The translations under genes were made by a program, and so were the position numbers. The notes under the pieces were generated by a model. That model made no database searches. It was not told the origin of the DNA and saw nothing but the letters and a program-made list of their open reading frames with translations. A stretch of 64,000 nt of DNA from Notolepis coatsorum. Taxonomy: Eukaryota > Chordata > Actinopteri > Aulopiformes > Paralepididae. The DNA lies in NCBI GenBank assembly GCA_963971535.1, contig OZ020588.1:127316462-127380461 (forward strand), read 5' to 3'. Below are positions 11,401-21,852 of the stretch, piece after piece (position 1 is the first letter of the stretch; the number at the start of each line of letters is the position of its first letter).

Positions 11401-11889
11401 GGAGGAGCTCCACCCCCTGATGGTACCGGAGGACCAGGCGATGTGGGGCTCGTGCAGTGCGAGCCAGGGCCGGCCCAGGACTACTGGGACAAGAGGGGAT
11501 CTGGTGATAAAAAACTGGAGTCTCTCAACGTGGTTACCAGCAATGGTGAGCAGGACAGGACAGGTGCATTGAGTGATGTCAGCCAGGCGGTGTTGGTCCA
11601 ATGCGAACACCTCCAATGGCCTCACGAGGTCCTCTAGTGGAATGTTGGCCCGGGTAGCAAACTCGAAGTCTAGGAAACTCTCGTCAGCACCCGAGTCAAT
11701 GAGTGCCTCCACCGTGGCCCGTTGGTCCGCCCAGGCCAGGGTGACGCTCATCAGACGGCTAGGTGGTGCACGGCTCTGGGAACGAGAAAAACGGCTCACC
11801 AGGATCTCCCGGGGTCCCGGCGAGCCTGGTCCTTTGGCCGGGTGGGGCAGTTGGAGATACGGTGTCCATCCCGACCGCAGTAGAGGCAA
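8470..11889 (-). CDS. pol: Gypsy Pol polyprotein with chromodomain
   Basis: A single open frame of 1139 codons encodes protease, RT, RNase H, integrase and chromodomain. Visible motifs are protease LIDSGADES (residues 64-71), [11 protein letters not shown] and YLDD (380-383), RNase H VDASDTG and the TDHKNLTYI segment, and integrase HHCC (HPGVHRTF to CAVCARSK). Integrase core residues sit in [20 protein letters not shown] and [14 protein letters not shown]-type segment and a C-terminal chromodomain ([10 protein letters not shown] to SWVSRQLI) follow. The chromodomain probably steers integration to marked chromatin. The listed Met is not a proven start; pol is probably expressed by frameshifting from gag, which it overlaps. 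The stop lies within 5 bp of the 3' LTR. All catalytic residues I checked are present. Confidence 0.93.
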   Translation of the reverse strand: MPLLRSGWTPYLQLPHPAKGPGSPGPREILVSRFSRSQSRAPPSRLMSVTLAWADQRATVEALIDSGADESFLDFEFATRANIPLEDLVRPLEVFALDQHRLADITQCTCPVLLTIAGNHVERLQFFITRSPLVPVVLGRPWLALHEPHIAWSSGTIRGWSSSCHAQCLQAASCPSPRRSVCEPPPDLSTIPPEYHDLEEVFSKSRAQALPPHRPDDCAIDLRSGAPLPGSRLYSLTVPEKAAMDQYISESLEAGLIRPSSSPVAAGFFFVGKKDGDLRPCIDYRQLNEITIKNKYPLPLMNSTFEPLTQATIFTKLDLRSAYHLVRIREGDEWKTAFKTPRGHYEYLVMPFGLTNTPVVFQALMNDVLRDMLEEFVVVYLDDILIFSKTLEEHIQHVRRVLERLLHNRLFVKAEKCRFHSDSVDYLGFIVERGLTRADPRKIRAVEEWPEPTSRKELQSFLGFANFYRRFIRNYSQVAEPLTRLTSPALPFDWSPAACAAFRSLKKRFTSAPVLLHPDPKRQFIVEVDASDTGLGAILSQRSATDQKVHPCAFYSRRFLPAEKNYDIGNRELLAVVAALEEWRHWLEGAEEPFTIWTDHKNLTYIRASNRLNGRQARWASFLSRFDFSLTFRPGSRNTKADSLSRLHSKGAPTTEDPTPILPEARVVGVVTLGIEGVVRRALRFHRAPGNVPVHRLFVPDSVRSRVLQWGHTSRFACHPGVHRTFSFLARRFWWPTMRNDVKEFVLACAVCARSKASHQAPSGLLQPLPIPSRPWSHVALDFVTGLPSSQGNTCLLTMVDRFSKGVHLVALPKLPSAAETADLLTRHVFRLHGFPQDVVSDRGPQFTSQVWRAFCKGLGATVSLSSGYHPQTNGQMERMNQSVESALRCVAAEKPASWSRFLPWVEYSINSMVSSATGLSPFEVSLGYQPPLFPAQESEVAVPSVQEHLDRCRWVWEIARTALLRSSERGSRGADRRRVPAPTYHPGQRVWLSAKDLPLRSSAKKLNPRFVGPFEVLKVLSLAAVSLKLPASMRIHPVFHVSRVKPVSLSPLMPPAPDPPPPEMVDGHPQWQVRRLMGVRRRGRGFQYLVEGYGPEERSWVSRQLIMDPGLITDFHRAHPNEPGRAGRRVAPVEGGVL

Positions 11890-12917
11890 AGGCCGGACCT
11901 GAACCTTGCCTCCCGTTCAGCTTGGCTAAGATGTGAACGTCCCAGCTGCATGGGTTCCTCCCCGGGCACCGAACGGGAGGGGAAGGAACCACCAGTTGTG
12001 TTGGGAGCAGGGCGGACCGCAGTACCGTCACAAGTACGGGGGGTCTGGGGAACCTCTGGAGGTCCCGGTCGGGTTCTCTCACGTCTTCTCTCCTGGAGGC
12101 GTCCGTCGATGCGAATGGCGAGGCTGAATAGGTCCTCGAGGGACTCAGGTTCCTCACGGGTCGCGAGCTGGTCCCTGACAGCGTCGTTGAGCCCCCTCAT
12201 GAAGGTGAGACGAAGCGATTGATCGTTCCAACCGCTCTCCGTTGCCGCCAGTCTGAACTCCAGCACGTAGTCGGTGACCCCGCCACTGCCCTGCCGGAAG
12301 GTGCCCAACCGAGCTCCAGGGTCCTGGCCACGGGCTGGGTGGTGGAAAACCCTGCGGAGCTCTGCCACGAAGTCTGGGTAGGAAAAACAGAAATCAGCCC
12401 CCATTGCCCAGGAGGCAGTAACCCACTGTGCTGCCCGGCCTGAGAGCAGGTTAGTCATGTAAGCCACTCGGGCTCCCCTTGAAGTGAATCGGCTGGGTTG
12501 ATGACGAAAAACCAACTCACATTGCATGATGAATGTGGCACAATCCTCGAAGTTACCATTGAACAACCGTGGTTCGGAGAGACGGGGCTCCCGAGGTGCG
12601 GGATCGGGAGGCGCGGGGCCTGCCACGGCTGCGGGTGATGCTCCGGCCGAGGCTCCTGTAGTAGGTGGGGTTACAAGCAAGGTGTTAACGGCTTCACTCA
12701 GCGCTTGTAATTGGTGGAGAATATTAGTCTGCTGATTACCCTGGGCTGTCTGCAGGCTAGCCAGAGAGCCAAGGGACTCCTGAATAGGCAGGACCTGGTC
12801 GCGGAGCTCCTGTACAGCAGCCGCAGCCGCACCTAGCTGTAGGCTGTGGTCGTTGGTTAATTCAATCTGGACCGCCAACGCTGTTCTGACCCTGTCTGTG
12901 TCGGCTGAGGTCGTCAT
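11796..12917 (-). CDS. gag: Gypsy Gag
   Basis: This open frame of 373 codons begins 14 bases inside the 5' LTR boundary, so the untranslated leader after the LTR is almost absent. It has an N-terminal coiled-coil-like stretch (about residues 15-75), the retrotransposon gag core ([20 protein letters not shown] through the [15 protein letters not shown] region), and one CCHC zinc knuckle at the C-terminus ([14 protein letters not shown]). The core is the PEG10/sushi type. Gag assembles the particle and binds the RNA. The end overlaps pol by about 94 bases in another frame. I could not settle on a slippery heptamer. Confidence 0.9.
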   Translation of the reverse strand: MTTSADTDRVRTALAVQIELTNDHSLQLGAAAAAVQELRDQVLPIQESLGSLASLQTAQGNQQTNILHQLQALSEAVNTLLVTPPTTGASAGASPAAVAGPAPPDPAPREPRLSEPRLFNGNFEDCATFIMQCELVFRHQPSRFTSRGARVAYMTNLLSGRAAQWVTASWAMGADFCFSYPDFVAELRRVFHHPARGQDPGARLGTFRQGSGGVTDYVLEFRLAATESGWNDQSLRLTFMRGLNDAVRDQLATREEPESLEDLFSLAIRIDGRLQERRRERTRPGPPEVPQTPRTCDGTAVRPAPNTTGGSFPSRSVPGEEPMQLGRSHLSQAEREARFRSGLCLYCGRDGHRISNCPTRPKDQARRDPGRSW

Positions 12918-12918
12918 G

Positions 12919-12928
12919 GTCGGGTCGT
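12919..12928 (-). promoter_or_regulatory. Candidate self-priming primer-binding site
   Basis: On the minus strand the bases right after the 5' LTR are TT then ACGACCCGAC. No tRNA-type TGG start is present. The LTR contains ACAACCCGAC (13472-13481) and, in the other copy, ACGACCTGAC (8243-8252) in the same written orientation as the PBS complement needs. Each LTR has one different CpG-type mismatch from the common ACGACCCGAC. Transcript 5' sequence GTCGGGTCGT would therefore pair with the PBS. Tf1/sushi elements are known to prime from their own RNA 5' end. Confidence 0.6.
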
Positions 12929-12930
12929 AA

Positions 12931-13703
12931 TGTTAGGGTTTGAACCGACCTCAATCGCACGGCACAGACAGGAAGTTCAGAGTTAGCCAAATACTAGGGC
13001 GTATTTATTTACAGAGTCACAAAAGGGGTAAAGTAACAATTATGAAACAACAAGGGAGACTGCCATCGGCAGAGTTCTCTGCGGCTCTGCAGATCCTCCT
13101 GGTGATAGCAGTGGGGAATCGGTATTTGACGTTGTAGCGGCTCTGCAGATACTCCCAGCTTTAACTCGAGGTGGAAAACGGAGAGAGAGAGAGATATCAA
13201 TAACAGTCCAACGAAACACAGAGGCAGTGTGGTTCCCTCCTCCCTAAGCAAAAATGATAATCTTCGGTGTTCGTCACACACACAGACAGAATAATCCAGA
13301 GGGGTTTGGTTCCAACTCACCCAAGCGCAAACGCGTAAAGCGGGTAAATGAGGCGCAGCTCCAAACGGGGAACAAGGTTCTCATCAGCGGATCTCCACAG
13401 AAAGTCCTGGAGGGAAAGAAGACGAGGCACAGCAACGGGGAAAAAGCAGGCAAAAGCAGTTGTATTCCAAAACAACCCGACATCGATTGAAGGGAAGTCC
13501 CAGTATAAAAAGCCTCTGGGGCGCTAATCAAAAACTATGACAGGTGCGCGCTGGAATTGATACTTGCTCCAAAAGCGTGTGGCGGGGAATGCACCAATCA
13601 ACACAGCACCTTAAAGGAGCGGAGCGTATGGCGGGGAATGCATCAATCAACACAGTACCTTAAAGGAGCGGAGCGTGTGGCGGGGAATGAACCAATCCTC
13701 ACA
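12931..13703 (-). repeat. Gypsy 5' LTR (773 bp)
   Basis: This is the upstream LTR on the minus strand. Compared with the other LTR it lacks 135 bp around 13247, between short repeats, which is consistent with slippage or recombination. The remaining sequence is nearly identical. A TATAAAAAG sequence occurs near 13504 (plus-strand reading). The candidate transcript start with the self-priming sequence is at about 13472-13481. Confidence 0.88.
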
Positions 13704-13807
13704 CCTATCCCATGGAAGGTTCAGAATGTTGACCGTCTCCCACCTGTTAGACGCTGTCAGGTGGGGGACTGGTTCACCTCCATAGACCTGTAGGATGCGT
13801 ATTTTGC
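13704..13807 (+). pseudogene. DIRS reverse transcriptase, middle fragment
   Basis: After the gypsy element the DIRS RT resumes: a MLTVSHLLDAV-like stretch, then GDWFTSIDL, a TAG stop, and DAYF. The last is the first catalytic Asp region of DIRS-type RT. The fragment is cut again at about 13807 by element A and continues at 37028. The stop and frameshifts make it inactive. Confidence 0.8.
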
Positions 13808-13993
13808 TGATTCTCATGAAATCTTGATTTCAAAATTTTGATTACATAATTTTTTTTAACAAACTTGCATCAACAAATGTCCTTTCCAAGCACTATAAGC
13901 CAGGTCTGGAGTATATGTGAATAATAATTAGAAAATATTTATTTACAATTTAACACCTTTTTGAACACATTTTCCAAAATAAGTCCTTAAAAA

Positions 13994-14372
13994 TCTCATT
14001 ACCGCAACAGTCTTAAAACTTCAAGACAATAAGAAAAGTGTATACATTTTCACAGTTTTAAGAATTGATTATTAACAGTCATATAGACACATACCTGAAA
14101 CTATAAAATAATATATATCTTTAAATAATAATTTTTAGAATAGTTTGTCATATTACTCTCATTACCGCAACACCTTCTGCAGTCGATAACCAAATTTTTG
14201 TGATATTTCATGGAAACCTGAATTTGTCTTAAAATGTCATTGTAAACCTGAAAGCACATAACAAATAGATCATGGACATGCTTTTAGAATCAAATTATAA
14301 TTGTTCACTAAATTAAATAAACATTAAATTAACAGCTGTTGTGGTAATGATACATGGGTTTCGGAAATGAGA
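13994..14372. repeat. Element A, left subterminal repeat cluster
   Basis: TCTCATTACCGCAACA occurs at 13994-14009 and again at 14157-14172. Inverted variants occur at 14337-14350 (TGTTGTGGTAATGA) and 14356-14372 (GGGTTTCGGAAATGAGA). Repeats of this kind near transposon ends usually bind the transposase. The surrounding sequence is AT-rich with no reading frame. Confidence 0.7.
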
Positions 14373-14444
14373 TTAATGATTTTGGTAATGATAATAAGTA
14401 TGCTGTAAGTAAATAAGTGTTGCCAGACACAACTCGAGGCTTAA

Positions 14445-15394
14445 CACATTCGGGGCCATTGGGCTGAGTCTAATTAATGTCAAGAGGACCGGGGAATGTA
14501 AACAAACGTGGGGCTTTTTGTACAGCTAAATCTATACTTTATAGTATTGCTATCTGTCCATTCTCATTGTCAATTGAGTCCATAAACCGTCCCTTCAAAA
14601 TGGCTTAAAGAAAAAAAAATCATCAATAGGTTCTCATTTTATAGCGCTGTGAATATAAGCGTTATACGGGATTTGGGACTAGTATATTTTCTGGAAGGCT
14701 AGATATAGGGCTAATAGCTGCTAACGTTATATCCAATGGCATTTCCGTTTTACAGATGCTACAGAAATAACTCAAACTGCATATGATCGGGACGATCCCA
14801 AAGCATGTATGCATGAAGGGGGGGGGGGGGCTGGGGACGTTGTTTATTATTATTGATTACCAATAACCGTGTTCGTCTAACTAGCCACATAGGCCGATCG
14901 CCTGGATGGCTATCAAAACAATGCCCGATCGGGCTGTAATTTACGTGAAAAAGATCTTACCGTGGTCCGGGCTGATCCCCCCCGAGCATTTCCCCGTTAT
15001 CGATCGCCATCTGGTAGATCGTTATGTCAATTGGCTGATGATAAATCCCCTTATTGCATGGTGAAATCTGCAATCCGAAACGTAATCCAAGCTACATGCT
15101 GCACATCCAGAATCCTGCTACTGAAATCTCCATTGAAAGAAAAGAAAAAAAGACTGATCCGTTCAGCCACAGGGCACACTGCATTAGTGCGATAGCGCCC
15201 CTAAGAGGATCTGGCCGGTATTGCACCTTCTCGAATTCATAGAGTAGGGTAAATCTGCAGTGCCGCTCGGCGACCTTGAATAGGTTATTAAAATGGAATA
15301 AAAGCAATAACAACTTCCCAAGGATATGTCCGTGCCTCTGTCCACAACGTGTGGAATCGAAACACGGAGATCTCCGTGCCTAGGCGGGAATGTG
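14445..15394. mobile_element. piggyBac-like non-autonomous element (TTAA duplication)
   Basis: Flanked by TTAA at 14441-14444 and 15395-15398. Inverted ends share CACATTC followed by GGGGCC on the left and CCCGCC on the right. No transposase frame is seen. A G-run lies near 14819-14830. The right end has a further short palindrome, CACGGAGATCTCCGTG (15363-15378). It resembles the element at 833-1716 in design, though the sequences differ. Confidence 0.65.
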
Positions 15395-15398
15395 TTAA

Positions 15399-16048
15399 GA
15401 GCAAGCCTGTTGGTTATTCAAAGCAAACCACTTGGTGTGTCTGATTAGCCACAAACACCAAAGCAGTCAATTACATTTGTGTCATTTTACTTGCATCACA
15501 AAATTTAGGTAACACAACAAATTACATAATTATGAAAACCTCTAATTTACTGTCTATTTGTCACGTTAACAGTGAACCTTTTTAATGAGAGATTATTTCA
15601 GGGCTTGCCAACGCTCACTGACTGCAGTGACTGGATGCTTTCATAAAATTGCAACTAAGGCATTTGCATATCCTCTCAATCAAATTAAGAAAAAAATGCA
15701 TTTGTTCAGCTCAACTCACAACTTTATTCTGTTTAACAACATTCTGTTTAAAAATACAATAAGATGCAATCAATATACAGAATAATAACAAAAACAAATA
15801 AAACCTTTTCCATAGAACAATCATTGGTTCAGGTCATATACTTCAAAAAGTGCTTTAAATACCAAAAAATAACTCAAACAATCACACATATCATTATAGG
15901 CCTGATAACGCAAAATGTGCAACTCTGAACCTTGCTTTAACTAATACAATCCATAGGCCTAAGATAAATGTGTATATTCTGGTTAAAAACAAGTAGGCCT
16001 GTACAAAATGAAATAAAAAACAAGGACACAATCATGACAAAATGATTG
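15399..16048 (-). other. Element A, 3' region of the transposase gene
   Basis: This AT-rich stretch lies downstream of the transposase stop on the minus strand. The TTTATT near 15722 would be an AATAAA polyadenylation signal on the minus strand. No other feature was seen. Confidence 0.4.
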
Positions 16049-16632
16049 TCATGTATAAACCATGCTTAGACCTGTAGAACCCCCCACCCCACAACATGCA
16101 TTTACACACACCAGTGTTTTAGACACACTTCTTTGTGTATTTAGCCCAGATCTCACCTGAAACACTAAAATGACGTGCAGAGGATGTGGCAGGTAGTGGC
16201 TCCGGGATGACACATTTGATGTCGTCCAAGTAACAAGCCGGTCTGCTAGGTTCTTGAGTGCACCCCCTACCCCATCAGGGGCACCCTTGCCATGAGATGC
16301 CTCTGAGAAGTTCCAGGTGACATATTCAAACCCTCTCATGAAAGGCACTGTCGAGGCCAGATAGAACGCTGTCTTGTTGCGGTACTGTCTGGGAGGTGGG
16401 TCCATCTGAAATAAAATGGATGTGCTTCACTTCTGGATGTTCCTCCCAGATGGACTTGAGCACTGGATTAAGATGAGCCCACGTTGCAACAGCATCATGC
16501 TTTAGGGACGCTGCAGAGAGGCAAAAGACTCCACACATCCCCCACTCAGGTATTTGACCCCAGTATGAAGCGTCACTTGCTGGTTCCCGCCACCAAAGTG
16601 GGTGTCTTTCACTTCCCTGGTGTACTTACAGC
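16049..16632 (-). pseudogene. Element A transposase, C-terminal half
   Basis: The minus strand reads CKYTREVKDTHFGGGNQQVT and LHTGVKYLSGGCVESF, then after a frame change LKHDAVATWAHLNPVLKSIW and HFISDGPTSQ. After a 4-base duplication near 16390 it continues YRNKTAFYLAS, then WNFSEASHGKGAPDGVGGAL. This is the second half of a DDE-like transposase. The Asp in FISDG and the Glu or His in SEASHGKG are candidate catalytic residues, and an IDYSE Asp in the other half is the third. At least two frameshifts make it inactive. It is separated from its first half by the hAT element and block B. I know proteins of this layout from fish and marine invertebrates but cannot name the superfamily. Confidence 0.7.
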
Positions 16633-17315
16633 CAGGGCCGCCTGGGAGAAATCCTTGACTGTACACTGTACATAGTCAAGGATCTTCAGTCACAGTGCTC
16701 AGGTATTCTGCCACTGTGTACTCTCTGTTTAGGGCCAAATAGCATTTCAATTTCTTTCCAATGTGTGTCTCTCTCTCTCTCTCTCTCTTTGGATTTAAGT
16801 GTTGATCTTTGTCCTTTTGGATCTCTCATACATGCTCTCTCTCTAACACACACACACATGACAAACACACATGCTCTCTCTCTCTCTCTCTCTCTCTTTC
16901 TAACACACACAGTCTGCCTATGGCGGCATTTCTCGATGGCTAGGCTGTGCTCGCTGAGTCTGTACATAGTCAAGGATCTTCAGTCACAGTGCTCAGGTAT
17001 TCTGCCACTGTGTACTCTCTGTTTAGGGCCAAATAGCATTTCAATTTCTTTCCAATGTGTCTCTCTCTCTCTCTCTCTCTTTGGATTTAAGTGTTGATCT
17101 TTGTCCTTTTGGATCTCTCATACATGCTCTCTCTCTAACACACACACACACACATGACAAACACACATGCTCTCTCTCTCTCTCTCTTTCTAACACACAC
17201 AGTCTGCCTATGGCGGCCTTTCTCGATGGCTAGGCTGTGCTCGCTGAGTCTGTACATACTCAGCGAGCACAGCCTAGCCATCGAGAAAGGCTGCCATAGG
17301 CAGACTGTGTGTGTT

Positions 17316-17404
<89 letters not shown>

Positions 17405-19465
17405 ATGTGTGTTTGTCATGTGTGTGTGTGTTAGAGAGAGAGCATGTATGAGAGATCCAAAAGGACAAATATCAACACTTAAATCCAAAGAGAGAGAGAG
17501 AGAGAGACACATTGGAAAGAAATTGAAATGCTATTTGGCCCTAAACAGAGAGTACACAGTGGCAGAATACCTGAGCACTGTGACTGAAGATCCTTGACTA
17601 TGTACAGACTCAGCGAGCACAGCCTAGCCATCGAGAAAGGCCGCCATAGGCAGACTGTGTGTGTTAGAAAGAGAGAGAGAGAGAGAGAGAGAGAGCATGT
17701 GTGTTTGTCATGTGTGTGTGTGTTAGAGAGAGAGCATGTATGAGAGATCCAAAAGGACAAAGATCAACACTTAAATCCAAAGAGAGAGAGAGAGAGACAC
17801 ACATTGGAAAGAAATTGAAATGCTATTTGGCCCTAAACAGAGAGTACACAGTGGCAGAATACCTGAGCACTGTGACTGAAGATCCTTGACTATGTACAGA
17901 CTCAGCGAGCACAGCCTAGCCATCGAGAAAGGCCGCCATAGGCAGACTGTGTGTGTTAGAAAGAGAGAGAGAGAGCATGTGTGTTTGTCATGTGTGTGTG
18001 TGTTAGAGAGAGAGCATGTATGAGAGATCCAAAAGGACAAAGATCAACACTTAAATCCAAAGAGAAGAGGGTCTATACCAGAGAAACCAAAGCAGCAAGG
18101 AGCCAATGGCCGACATCAGCTAAATAGGCTAGCCAGGTACTGTGACACCAGGCCACACACAGCTTTGGCCAACGGCCCAACGCTACCCAAGCTACACAAA
18201 CGACCAAGACATTCACACACAGCACATGTCGTATCTCCAAATGTTGTGAAGTAACATATGTTTTGCCTGGAAAAAAACATCGTTATTAACAAAACATTCG
18301 GGAGGGGAAGGAAGGAGGAGTGGGGTAATGTCATGACATTTTCATTAATCTTACCTGCACCAAGGAACGCAGGGCGAAAGGCCGCAACACAGGTCTCCAC
18401 GTTGACGAAAGGCCTCTCGCTGTCGGGACAAAAATAAGCTATGGCCAGAGCCTTGTCATGGTGCAGGCCCGACTACATCTTCTGTCAAAGATGATGTCGT
18501 AGTCAGAGTGCCAGAACCCCCTGCTATTCTCACGGCTAATGTCAATGGTCGTAGCACAAGCTAACAGCTAACTCAAGGCTAACTGATAGCATCAAACGAA
18601 CGTTCCCAGCCGAGCGCAGCCGGCAGCTAACGTCGAAGCTAAACAGCTAACTGGCTAACAGTTAGCTCAACCAGGCTATCGCTAACCATTAGCTAACGCA
18701 GAAGCAAGCTATGCGGCTACTTACAGGTGCTGACACCAGGCCATACACCGTTAGCTACTAGTAGTACTACAACAGCTAGTCGGCCAGTTTAGCTCCAGAG
18801 AGAGAGAGAGAGAGAGAGAGCGATGTCCACGGCGGGAATAGAATAGAGTTAATAGAATAGGTTAAAAACTCACCAAACGTCCAAGAGGATGGAGACAACC
18901 GCGTGGAGTTGACGAAGTTCATCTGCCAAACGACCATCCTCTTCATCTTGGCTGCATGTCTCTAGGTTAGCTAACGCTAGTTAGCCTTTAGCTAAGCTAG
19001 CTACTAGCCGACATCATCATGGCTATATCCCGACTGCATCATGACAAGGCTCCGGCCATTTGTCCCGCCTTTCGTCAACGTTCCTTGGTGACCGACCGAC
19101 TGATAATGACCGACCTCTTCGAGTTGGCTGGCATAACTAAGCATAATAGTCAAAAGCTGCACGCGCGAAATAGTCAAACGCAGCTGACTCACGCCAGCGT
19201 ACTACACATGATGTAAGTAACCACTCCGCTCCCTTCGTTGAAACCAATAGTATGTCTGCTGCAGAGCCCCATAGCTCCCTTCGTTGAAACCAATAGTATG
19301 TCACTGCAGACCCAGGAACAAGTCAGACACATTCTACAAACGTGTCTAATGTGAAATATATAAGCATATAAGCAAAACTAGATTTTAGGTCTGTGATGAA
19401 AAAGGGCCCCTTCCCGCGAGGCCCTGTGCGACCGCACTGCTCGCACACCCCCTGAGGCGGCCCTG
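16633..19465. mobile_element. hAT-type element with large internal palindrome
   Basis: Ends are CAGGGCCGCCT on the left and the same sequence inverted on the right (AGGCGGCCCTG ends at 19465). A perfect 8-bp duplication CTTACAGC flanks it (16625-16632 and 19466-19473). Excising it and one duplication rejoins a TATAGCTGTAAGTACACC sequence in frame with the element A transposase. No transposase frame is present, so it is non-autonomous. The left 1.4 kb is a tandem and inverted array. The rest (18065-19465) is unique, with many GCTAAC/GTTAGC motifs and a GA run at 18797-18820. Confidence 0.85.
16680..18064. repeat. Five ~290-bp units arranged as a giant inverted repeat
   Basis: Two units in one orientation (about 16680-16973 and 16974-17249) face three units in the other (17258-17600, 17601-17895 and a truncated 17896-18064). 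The centre is the 8-base spacer CTGTACAT at 17250-17257, flanked by GCTCGCTGAGT and its complement. Each unit holds two CT/GA runs and a short CA/GT run. They differ mainly in run length; the longest GA run is at about 17320-17402. Reading frames here are only low-complexity artefacts. Confidence 0.9.
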
Positions 19466-19609
19466 CTTACAGCTATAGTTAGTGTGGGACCACCCACACT
19501 ATTGTAATCTATACTATTTATTTATTATTTATTATTAACTCCTGCCAGAGCTTTTTTTGGTGCAACTCGAGTTGCTATTACTTTTTGGAAAGTTTCACCG
19601 CACCGTAAA

Positions 19610-20353
19610 ACTGTAAAAATAGAAAATGGCACCCCGCAAGGAAGCGTGATTAGTCCGGTCCTCTTCGATGTGATGATTAATGACATTTTTGGGCAAATTG
19701 GAAAAGGATATGGGTTGTCTTTATTTGCGGACGATGGGGCCATATGGAAAAGAGGGAAGAATGTTGAGTATTGTTTAAAGCAGGTACAAAGAGCTCTGGG
19801 GGATGTAGAGGAATGGGGAGACAAGTGGGGTTTTAAAATATCCGCCTCTAAGTCTAATTATATGATTTTTGGTTTTAGAAAGAGGGTGCCTAGGGGAAGG
19901 CTGGTTATGTATGGATCTCCCTTAGGGAGAGTAAAGGTGTTTAAATTTTTGGGAGTTTGGTTTGACGAAAGATTGAATTGGGCTGTTCATATAGAGAAAA
20001 TCCTGGCAAAGTGTGAAAGAATAGTGAATGTGCTGAGAAGTTTGGCTGGGAGTGGGTGGGGAGCGGATAGAGAGACCACGTGCATGATATACCAGGCGAT
20101 GATCAGGTCAACAATTGATTATGGTTGTTATGTGTACGGCTCTGCGGCCAAGTTTAATTTGCGAAAGCTGGATGTGCTTCAGTGCAAGGCTCTGAGAATC
20201 TGCTGTGGAGCTTTTAAGACCACCCCTGCTTCAGCACTATTGGTGGAAATGGGGGAGTTGCCCCTAAACCTGAGGAGAGTAAAGTTAGGGCTACAGTACT
20301 GGGCAAAATTGAGTGGGACAAGTCTGTCCTTCCCAGCTAGGTGTTTACTTTAG
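19610..20353 (+). pseudogene. LINE reverse transcriptase, C-terminal part
   Basis: The frame is open from the truncation point, reading ENGTPQGSVISPVLFDVMIN, then LFADDGAIW (the catalytic ADD box), then the thumb region FKFLGVWFDERLNW. It breaks by a frameshift near 20330 and continues in the next frame as the RNase H part. The RT palm upstream is missing through 5' truncation, so the copy cannot move itself. The ADD residues are intact. Confidence 0.85.
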
Positions 20354-21432
20354 GAGATGGGGATAAGTATAAACCTTTTTTGGCCAGTATTGATCAGTGG
20401 GCCAGGAAGTTGAGATTGCATCAGGGGGGAGTGGCGGAGCACACTCGGTGGCTATCAGTGCCATTTTGGCTAGTGCCTGATCGAGTCATTGAACTTAGGT
20501 TCTTGAAGGAGGAGGATAAGGGCGAGATTGTGGAGGAAATAGAGAGGTTCCTTCTGGAATCAGGGGCTCTGGAGGTGTACACTGATGGCTCTGTGGATCC
20601 TGAAAGTGGGAGGGCAGGATTTGGGTGGTGGGTGCCTCGGTTAGGGATCGGTAAGGGACAAAGAATATCCGATGGCAGCTCAGTATTTGTGACAGAGTTG
20701 CTTGCCATCCTCTGGGCATTGTGGTGGGTGGAGGAAGTGGGACCAAGCCAGGTGATTATATGCTCTGACTCGGCTGCTGCACTGATGGCTCTGAGTGCAG
20801 GTGGGTCTAAAGCTCGCCCTGATCTCATTCAGGAAATAATGTTGGTTTTATATAGGATTGCGAAGGCAGGCTGGTCAGTGGAGTTTTGTTGGGTCCCGGG
20901 GCACGCTGGTATTGCGGGGAATGAGATGGCTGACTCCCTTGCCAAACAGAGCCTGGGAAGGGAGGAAGAGATAGGCATTTCAATGGGAAGAGTAGAACTC
21001 AGAGATAAGATAAAGAAAGGAGTTGAGGCTGAGTGGCAGGATGAGTGGGAAAGGGGGACCAAGGGAAGGCACTATTTCTCTCTGCAGCCTCGGGTCAAGA
21101 TCAAGGTGGAGGGATATGGGTCAAGGAGTGATAGGGTGAAGATGTGTAGACTGAGGCTGGGGCACTGTGGGTTGAACAGTAGCTTGTGCATTGTGGGCAA
21201 ACATCCAGATGGGGTGTGTGAATGTGGAGAGACTGAAACTGTCGGGCATGTCTTCCTAAAATGTGAAAGGTATAGGAAAGAGAGGGAAATCTTTTATAAA
21301 AGTCTGGAAGAGCTGGGAGTCTCTTCCTTCTCTCTTAAATCATTCTTTGGCATGGATAATGAGAACCACCAGTTGATCACAGAGGCAGTGCTGACATTTC
21401 TGCATGCTTCAGAGTTGTACCAGAGGATATAG
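20341..21432 (+). pseudogene. LINE RNase H and C-terminal domain
   Basis: A 363-codon frame carries a full RNase H fold with all four acidic positions: VYTDGSVD, VTELLAILWAL, ICSDSAAAL and AGNEMADSLAK. It ends in a cysteine-containing C-terminal region (CRLRLGHCGLNSSLC and CECGETETVGHVFLKC), typical of the ends of I/Jockey-type ORF2. This piece is intact but is cut from its RT by one frameshift. The first Met is arbitrary, since the natural frame continues from upstream. Confidence 0.85.
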
Positions 21433-21565
21433 CGTTAGGGTATGTATTAGTATTGGACAGGCAAGAGGAGCAGAGAAGAAGGAGAAAGTGTGAGTTGAAG
21501 AGGCCTAAAGATGGAACACCACTAGTGTAGTATAAGAAATGAGGAGGGAAGAAATACGCCAAGAA

Positions 21566-21852
21566 AGAAGAAGAAGAAGAAGAAGAAGAAGAAGAAGAAG
21601 AAGAAGAAGAAGAGATCATCAAAAGAAGTGTGGAGGGCAGTAATACGCCACGATGCGTCTACTCTGCCGGAAATTCAAAAGAAGAAGAAGAAGAAGAAGA
21701 AGATCTCATTGTTCACAAGAAGAAGAAGAAGAAGAAGAAGAAGAAGAAGAAGAAGAAGAAGAAGAAGAAGAAGAAGAAGAAGAAGAAGAAGAAGAAGAAG
21801 AAGAAGAAGAAGAAGAAGAAGAAGAAGAAGAAGAAGAAGAAGAAGAAGAAGA
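21566..21852 (+). repeat. Long GAA microsatellite blocks
   Basis: Three GAA runs are seen: about 21566-21613, 21676-21701, and a long nearly pure run at about 21716-21852 (around 45 repeats). The segment between (GTGGAGGGCAGTAATACGCC and following) looks like a second LINE 3' tail. The long run sits exactly where R1 copies have GAAGATCTCATTGTGCATCT, so it may have expanded from that seed. The Lys-, Glu- and Arg-only reading frames here are artefacts. Confidence 0.9.

Larger units (their letters stand above)
7567..13703 (-). mobile_element. Ty3/gypsy chromovirus (Tf1/sushi-like), near-intact
   Basis: This is a complete LTR retrotransposon on the minus strand, flanked by a 5-bp duplication CCTAT (7562-7566 and 13704-13708). 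LTRs lie at 7567-8474 and 12931-13703 and begin and end TGT...ACA. Internal gag (12917-11796) and pol (11889-8470) frames are open, with an overlap and a frame change. Pol ends in a chromodomain, so it belongs to the chromoviruses. By eye I count about ten substitutions between the shared parts of the LTRs, so the insertion is fairly recent. It splits the DIRS RT. Confidence 0.92.
19604..21560 (+). mobile_element. I-like LINE, 5'-truncated, with RNase H
   Basis: A non-LTR retrotransposon starts within the RT domain and ends in a GAA-rich tail. Its left boundary is seen because the matching right TIR of block B continues differently after CACCGCACCGT. RT and an RNase H domain are present. RNase H after RT is typical of the I, R1, LOA and related clades; in fish, I/Nimb-type elements fit. 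The tail TACGCCAAGAAAGAAGAAG precedes a microsatellite. Confidence 0.8.

Noticed and set aside
11796-11889. A specific slippery heptamer for gag-pol frameshifting
   Set aside because: The overlap is clear but no X-XXY-YYZ sequence in the gag frame convinced me.
8414-12735. Many plus-strand frames opposite the gypsy gag and pol
   Set aside because: Antisense shadows of a GC-rich retroelement.
16686-18040. Ser/Leu- and Arg/Glu-rich reading frames
   Set aside because: Translations of CT/GA runs in the inverted repeat array, recurring in every unit.
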